The notes beneath the pieces are model-generated. The model ran no database searches. It was not told the DNA's origin and was given only the letters and a program-made list of their open reading frames with translations. A program made the translations under genes and the position numbers. A stretch of 64,000 nt of DNA from Neisseriaceae bacterium JH1-16 (GTDB taxonomy: Bacteria; Pseudomonadota; Gammaproteobacteria; Burkholderiales; Chromobacteriaceae), in assembly GCA_025989215.1 (NCBI GenBank), contig JAPDNP010000002.1, forward strand, positions 124,001 to 188,000, in the 5' to 3' direction. This document shows positions 58,445 to 64,000 of the stretch, one piece after another (the first letter of the stretch is position 1; each line of letters starts with the position of its first letter).

Positions 58445-59332
58445 ATGGACCAAGTCCTCACCCGGCTGCCCGGCGACAACGCGGTCAGCGAAAAGCCCGT
58501 TATCGACGCGACGAAGCTCGACTACATCAACCGCCTGCTCGCCCGCCACGGTTTCGAAAGCGCCCCGCTCACCCGACACCCGTCCCGCATCGGCGCGCAC
58601 CACGAGGACTGGCGCTTTCGCAGCGTGTTCCAGCCGATCTTCTCGCTACGCGGCACCAACCTTGCCCCCCATGCGCTCGAGGCGCTGGCCCGGGTCGCCG
58701 ACCGCTCCGGCAGTCAGTTTCCCCCTACCCTGATGTTCGCGGCCGAGACCTCGTCCAAGCGCACCGTGTTCCTCGACCGGCTGCTGCGCAGCCTGCACCT
58801 GCTCAATTTCCTGCGCCAGTCGCCTCCGGCCGGACTGTCGCTGTTCCTCAACGTCAATGCCCAGCACCTGGTCAACGTCAGCGAGACCCACGGCAGCTAC
58901 TTCGCCGACGTGTTGGCCGAACTGGGCGTCCCCGCCAGTCAGATCTGTCTGGAAGTGGTCGAAGATGCCGTCAACGACCCGGGCCGGCTGCTAGAGGCGG
59001 TCAAGAGCTACCGCAACCTCGGCTTCCGCATCGCGCTCGACGACTTCGGCCAGGGCGCTTCCAACCTGGAACGGGTCTGGCTGCTCGAACCCGACTACGT
59101 GAAGCTCGACAAGCGACTGATGCGGCTGGCGCTGATGCGCCCGGGTCTGCGCGACACGCTGACCCAGCTGGTCGAGATCCTGCACCTGCACGGCGCACAG
59201 GTGATCAGCGAGGGCATCGAAAGCGGCCGCCAGCTCGACATCGCGCGCGAAGCCGGCTGCGACTACGCCCAGGGCTTCCACCTGGCGATGCCGATCGAAA
59301 CGCTGCAATACACCGCCGCACTCGGCTACTGA
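58445..59332 (+). CDS. EAL domain cyclic-di-GMP phosphodiesterase
   Basis: The 295-residue protein has a short N-terminal region and one EAL domain. The catalytic set looks intact: EAL at residues 79-81, LFLNVNAQ (asparagine), CLEVVED (glutamate), ALDDFGQG (two aspartates), YVKLDK (lysine), ISEGIES (glutamate) and AQGFHLAMP (glutamine). It should hydrolyse cyclic di-GMP and so favour motility over attachment. There is no GGDEF, PAS or membrane part, so its control is not visible. One uptake-like word lies inside (58913). Confidence 0.93.
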   Translation: MDQVLTRLPGDNAVSEKPVIDATKLDYINRLLARHGFESAPLTRHPSRIGAHHEDWRFRSVFQPIFSLRGTNLAPHALEALARVADRSGSQFPPTLMFAAETSSKRTVFLDRLLRSLHLLNFLRQSPPAGLSLFLNVNAQHLVNVSETHGSYFADVLAELGVPASQICLEVVEDAVNDPGRLLEAVKSYRNLGFRIALDDFGQGASNLERVWLLEPDYVKLDKRLMRLALMRPGLRDTLTQLVEILHLHGAQVISEGIESGRQLDIAREAGCDYAQGFHLAMPIETLQYTAALGY

Positions 59333-59346
59333 CACACCACAATGCA

Positions 59347-59385
59347 AACGGGCCGTACCCCATCGGGTACGGCCCGTTGTCGTTT
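59347..59385. terminator. Convergent terminator between EAL and GST genes
   Basis: A perfect 14-base stem (AACGGGCCGTACCC and its complement) with a four-base loop lies between converging genes. T runs on both sides are short. Confidence 0.65.
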
Positions 59386-59396
59386 GCTTCTACGCC

Positions 59397-60014
59397 TCAG
59401 CTCGCCTGTTCAACCTGCCGCGCCACCTGCACCGCCGGTCGCGCCCGGTACGCTTCGAACAACGCCGACAGCTTAGGCAGGCTTGCCCAGTCGAGCAGCT
59501 TGCCCCGCTCGGCCCAGAACAGGAACACGCCCAGATAGGCGTCGGCGACGGAGAAGCGCTCGCCGGTCAGCCACAGGCCTTCGGCCGACCTTTCGATGTG
59601 CTCGAACAGCGCCGTCACCTGGCGGCGCCCCTTGGCGCGGATCGCATCGAAATGCGCGGCGTCGTCGCTGAAGCGCTCCGGCCGGTTGACCGGGCGCAAG
59701 CTGGTATGCAGCTCGCTATTCAGGAAGCCCAGCCAGGACTGCACCCGTGCCCGTTCGCGGCTACCGACCGGGCCCAAGAGACGAGCCTCCGGCTTCTGGT
59801 CGGCCAGATACGGCAGGATCGCGCTGTTCTCGGTCAGCACCGTGCCGTCGTCGAACTCCAGCGCCGGCACCTTACCCAGCGGGTTGATACGGTGAATCGG
59901 CGAATCCGCGGCGAGCAGCGCCACCTTCTGCACTTCGATCGGCAACTCCAGCTCGCGCACCAGCACATGGGCGGCGAACGAGCAGGAGCCCGGCGCAATA
60001 TACAAAGTCGTCAT
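59397..60014 (-). CDS. Glutathione S-transferase, beta-like
   Basis: The 205-residue protein starts TLYIAPGSCSFAAHVLVREL, where the cysteine at position 11 is in the place of the catalytic cysteine of bacterial beta-class GSTs. NPLGKVPALEFDDGTVLTEN is the glutathione-binding segment. FSVADAYLGVFLFW is the conserved C-terminal block. It is the last gene of the arylsulfatase/ABC run, 54 bases after the sulfatase, which may hint at a role with sulfonated or sulfate-ester compounds. Confidence 0.92.
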   Translation of the reverse strand: MTTLYIAPGSCSFAAHVLVRELELPIEVQKVALLAADSPIHRINPLGKVPALEFDDGTVLTENSAILPYLADQKPEARLLGPVGSRERARVQSWLGFLNSELHTSLRPVNRPERFSDDAAHFDAIRAKGRRQVTALFEHIERSAEGLWLTGERFSVADAYLGVFLFWAERGKLLDWASLPKLSALFEAYRARPAVQVARQVEQAS

Positions 60015-60068
60015 CTATCCATCTCCTTGTTCAGACAAAGCGCGGGGCGCGGCAGCGCCCCACCCGGT

Positions 60069-61697
<1,629 letters not shown>

Positions 61698-61719
61698 TTA
61701 ATGTCTTGAATGGCCCGCC

Positions 61720-62544
61720 CTACCAGGCGAGCACGAAGTCTTCGAAGCGCTGCGGCAGCGGCGCAGGCTGCTCGATCAGCGTCTCACGCGGCGCGTCGGA
61801 GAAATCGGCGAGGATGTCGTCGCGCAGCGCCGCGAGGCGCACGTCGCCGCGTACCCGCGGATGTGGCAGCGGCACCGGCACGATGCGCTTGATGCGGCCC
61901 GGGCGCGGCTGCATCACCACCACCCGGTCGCCGAGGAATACCGCCTCGTCGACGTCGTGGGTGACCAGCACGGTGGTGATGCCCTCGGCCTGCCAGATGC
62001 GCTGCAGCTCCACCTGCAGATGGGCGCGGGTCAGCGCGTCGAGCGCGCCGAACGGCTCGTCGAGCAGCAGAATGCGCGGCCGGTTCACCAGCCCCCGCGC
62101 GATCGCCACCCGCTGGCTCATGCCGCCGGACAGCTGGTGCGGATAGGCCTTCTCGAAGCCGGTCAGGCTGACCAGCTCGATATGCTGCGCGATAGTGTCG
62201 CGCTTGTCCGCCTCGGACAGCGGGCTGTTCTCCAGCGCCAGCGCGACGTTCTGCTCCACCGTCAGCCAGGGGAACAGGCGGTGATCCTGGAACACGATGC
62301 CGCGCTCCAGGCTCGGCCCCTTGACCGGCTGACCGTCGAGCAGGATTTCGCCGTCGAACTGGTCTTCCAGGCCGATCAGCAAGCGCAGCAGCGTCGACTT
62401 GCCGCAGCCGCTGCTGCCGACGATGCTGATGAATTCGCCGGGTTGAATATCGAGGCTGATGTCTTCCAGCACCGACAGGGGCTGTCCCTTCACCGGGTAG
62501 GACTTGTTCAGATGCTTGAGACTGAGGGTGCCAATGGCGCTCAT
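61720..62544 (-). CDS. ABC transporter ATPase, nitrate/sulfonate/taurine type
   Basis: The 274-residue protein has Walker A GSSGCGKST (43-51), the signature LSGGM and Walker B ILLLDEPFGALD. The Q-loop lies in QDHRLFPWL. It resembles the SsuB/TauB/AtsC ATPases. It lies between two permease genes upstream and the arylsulfatase downstream, which suggests that it powers uptake of sulfate esters. The binding-protein gene is expected beyond the right edge. Confidence 0.93.
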   Translation of the reverse strand: MSAIGTLSLKHLNKSYPVKGQPLSVLEDISLDIQPGEFISIVGSSGCGKSTLLRLLIGLEDQFDGEILLDGQPVKGPSLERGIVFQDHRLFPWLTVEQNVALALENSPLSEADKRDTIAQHIELVSLTGFEKAYPHQLSGGMSQRVAIARGLVNRPRILLLDEPFGALDALTRAHLQVELQRIWQAEGITTVLVTHDVDEAVFLGDRVVVMQPRPGRIKRIVPVPLPHPRVRGDVRLAALRDDILADFSDAPRETLIEQPAPLPQRFEDFVLAW

Positions 62545-62564
62545 GCGGTTTCCTTTCAGTACGG

Positions 62565-63329
62565 TTAGCGTGGGCGCCAGCGCAGCGTGCGCTGTTCCAG
62601 CCGGGTGGCGACGGCATTGAGCAGCGCGCCGACCAGGCCGATCAGCACCATGCCGTACAGCACCCGGGCCATCTCGAAATGTTCGCGGCCGTCGATCAAT
62701 GGGGTGGACACGCCGGGGGCCACCTTCAGGTAGTACTCGGCGCCGATGGTGCCGAGCCAGCTATAGATCAACCCCAGGTGCAGGCCGGCGAAGATCTGCG
62801 GGCTGGCGGCGGGCAGCACTAGCCGCAGCAGGGTCTGACGTCGGCCGAAGCCGAACACCCTGGTTACTTCGGCCAACTCGCGGCGCACGCTCTTGATGCC
62901 CTCGTAGGTGTTGAACAGCACCGGGTAAAAGGTCGCCAGCGCGATGAACACCAGCTTGGCCGGCTCGCCCTGGCCGAACCACACCGAGATCAGAGGTATC
63001 CAGGCGAACAGCGCCACCTGCTTGACCGCATGCAACGACGGTCCGGCCAGGCGATCGGTCAGCGGCGACAACGCCAGCAGCGCACCGATCACGAGGCCAG
63101 CCCCGGCACCGATAGCGAAGCCGGCCAGATCGCGTGCCAGGCTCGCCACCAGGCCCAGCGCCAGCTCGCCGCTGACGAACTGCTCGCGGGCGTAGGCCAC
63201 CACATCGAGCGGCGGCACCACCAGCCGGGTATCGGCCCAGCCCCAGTGCGCCGATGCCCACCACAGCGCGATCAGCAGCAGCGGCACTACCAGGCCGCGC
63301 GGGTCGAACTTGCTAATGTTTTGCGACAT
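62565..63329 (-). CDS. ABC transporter permease, nitrate/sulfonate/taurine type (second)
   Basis: The 254-residue inner-membrane protein is of the SsuC/TauC type, with six helices. The EAA-like loop is in FGFGRRQTLLRLVLPAASPQ, the ATPase contact. Two adjacent permease genes of the same family imply a heterodimeric channel. The gap to the ATPase gene is 20 bases. One uptake-like word lies inside (62868). Confidence 0.92.
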   Translation of the reverse strand: MSQNISKFDPRGLVVPLLLIALWWASAHWGWADTRLVVPPLDVVAYAREQFVSGELALGLVASLARDLAGFAIGAGAGLVIGALLALSPLTDRLAGPSLHAVKQVALFAWIPLISVWFGQGEPAKLVFIALATFYPVLFNTYEGIKSVRRELAEVTRVFGFGRRQTLLRLVLPAASPQIFAGLHLGLIYSWLGTIGAEYYLKVAPGVSTPLIDGREHFEMARVLYGMVLIGLVGALLNAVATRLEQRTLRWRPR

Positions 63330-63339
63330 CGTGAAGCCC

Positions 63340-64000
63340 TCAGTACGCGCTGTTGCGCCAGGTAAGCAGGTGGCGCTCGAGCAGTTGCAGGCCCTGATCG
63401 AGCACCAGTCCGACTACGCCGATCACCACCATCGTCGCCATCACCAGGTCCAGCTGAAACAGCTGGCGACCGTAGACCATCAGGTAGCCGATGCCCTCGC
63501 TCGAGGCGAGCAACTCCACCGCCACCAGCGCCATCCAGGCATTCGACAGGCCCAGGCGCAGACCATTGGCGAGGCTGGGCAAGGCGGCGGGCAACACCAC
63601 CTTGCGCACGGTGCGCCACAGGCTGAAGCGGTACAGCCGCGCCACCTCGAAGAAGCCGACCGGCACGTTGCGGATGCCCTTCATCGCGTTGATCGCCACC
63701 GGCACCATCACCGCCTTGGCGATCACCAGCACCTTCAGCGACTCCTCGATGCCGACAAACAGGATGAACAACGGCACCCAGCCGATCACCGGCACCAGGC
63801 TGATCGCCTTGAAGGTCGGCAGCAGATAGGCCTCGACGCGCGGCGACAGCCCCATCGCCACGCCGAGCAGCAGGCCGGCCGCACTGCCGGCAGCGAAGCC
63901 CCACAACACCCGCGCGAGGCTGATGCCGAGATTGCTGGCCAGCTCGCCGCTGGAATACAGCTCAAGCAAGCTGTCGAGCACCTGCGTCGGCGGCGGCAGC
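63340..64000 (-). CDS. ABC transporter permease, nitrate/sulfonate/taurine type (first, N-terminus off the right edge)
   Basis: The frame is open to the window edge, and LPPPTQVLDSLLELY before the first visible helix is typical of this family, so the N-terminus is missing. About 220 residues are present. The EAA-like loop is in YRFSLWRTVRKVVLPAALPS. It overlaps no neighbour and starts the visible part of the sulfate-ester uptake operon. A GTG at 63981 is not a likely true start. Confidence 0.9.
   Translation of the reverse strand, partial: LPPPTQVLDSLLELYSSGELASNLGISLARVLWGFAAGSAAGLLLGVAMGLSPRVEAYLLPTFKAISLVPVIGWVPLFILFVGIEESLKVLVIAKAVMVPVAINAMKGIRNVPVGFFEVARLYRFSLWRTVRKVVLPAALPSLANGLRLGLSNAWMALVAVELLASSEGIGYLMVYGRQLFQLDLVMATMVVIGVVGLVLDQGLQLLERHLLTWRNSAY

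Overview
The window is 64 kb of GC-rich chromosomal DNA, densely packed with genes on both strands. It most resembles a member of the order Neisseriales (Betaproteobacteria). I infer this from the order pcnB-folK-deoxynucleoside kinase-panB-panC-panD, a lipoprotein-type DegP/MucD protease, the FadL/OmpP1 protein, a trimeric porin, and the acetate genes (DUF485-actP-acs). No rRNA, tRNA, CRISPR array, intact insertion sequence or prophage was recognised.

Layout. 1-6 kb: end of an ArnT-like glycosyltransferase, rpmE, cysS, glnS. 5-7.3 kb: polar amino-acid ABC importer without an ATPase. 7.7-14.6 kb: DUF1059 protein, metaxin-like GST, FadL, M20 amidohydrolase, SLC13-type permease, two cyclophilins. 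14.9-19.6 kb: lpxH, MATE pump, selO, LysR regulator. 19.9-24.2 kb: acetate uptake and activation. 24.4-30.7 kb: rsx/rnf electron-transport operon with nth. 30.8-33.8 kb: DegP, RraA, ABM and GFA proteins. 33.9-38.6 kb: pantothenate, folate and poly(A) polymerase operon. 38.8-44.7 kb: degenerate PolB-type exonuclease, two SAM-II-like RNA elements ahead of a small unknown gene, NorM, murB, leuA. 45.5-52.8 kb: porin, GNAT, transglutaminase-like protein, a lower-GC pair (DUF2235 hydrolase plus membrane protein), orphan ABC-2 permease, COG3235 membrane protein, nadC. 53-59.3 kb: Nudix, mscL, chemoreceptor, DUF1289, 1-Cys peroxiredoxin, EAL phosphodiesterase. 59.4-64 kb: arylsulfatase operon with its ABC importer, cut by the right edge.

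Three signals stand out beyond gene calling. (1) The word GTTGGCCGAA, or its 9-base core, occurs 38 times by hand count, on both strands, in several reading frames and inside terminator stems. It behaves like a DNA uptake sequence but lacks the CTG core of the neisserial dialects I know. (2) Two tandem elements at 39506-39725 match the SAM-II riboswitch pattern. The first is followed by an intrinsic terminator, and the gene downstream is a 101-residue protein I do not recognise. (3) Two families of short terminal-inverted-repeat elements, each with two copies, reach into stop codons. C11 and C17 tracts lie in the long leaders of two outer-membrane protein genes.

All counts and alignments were made by eye; no database or folding program was used.
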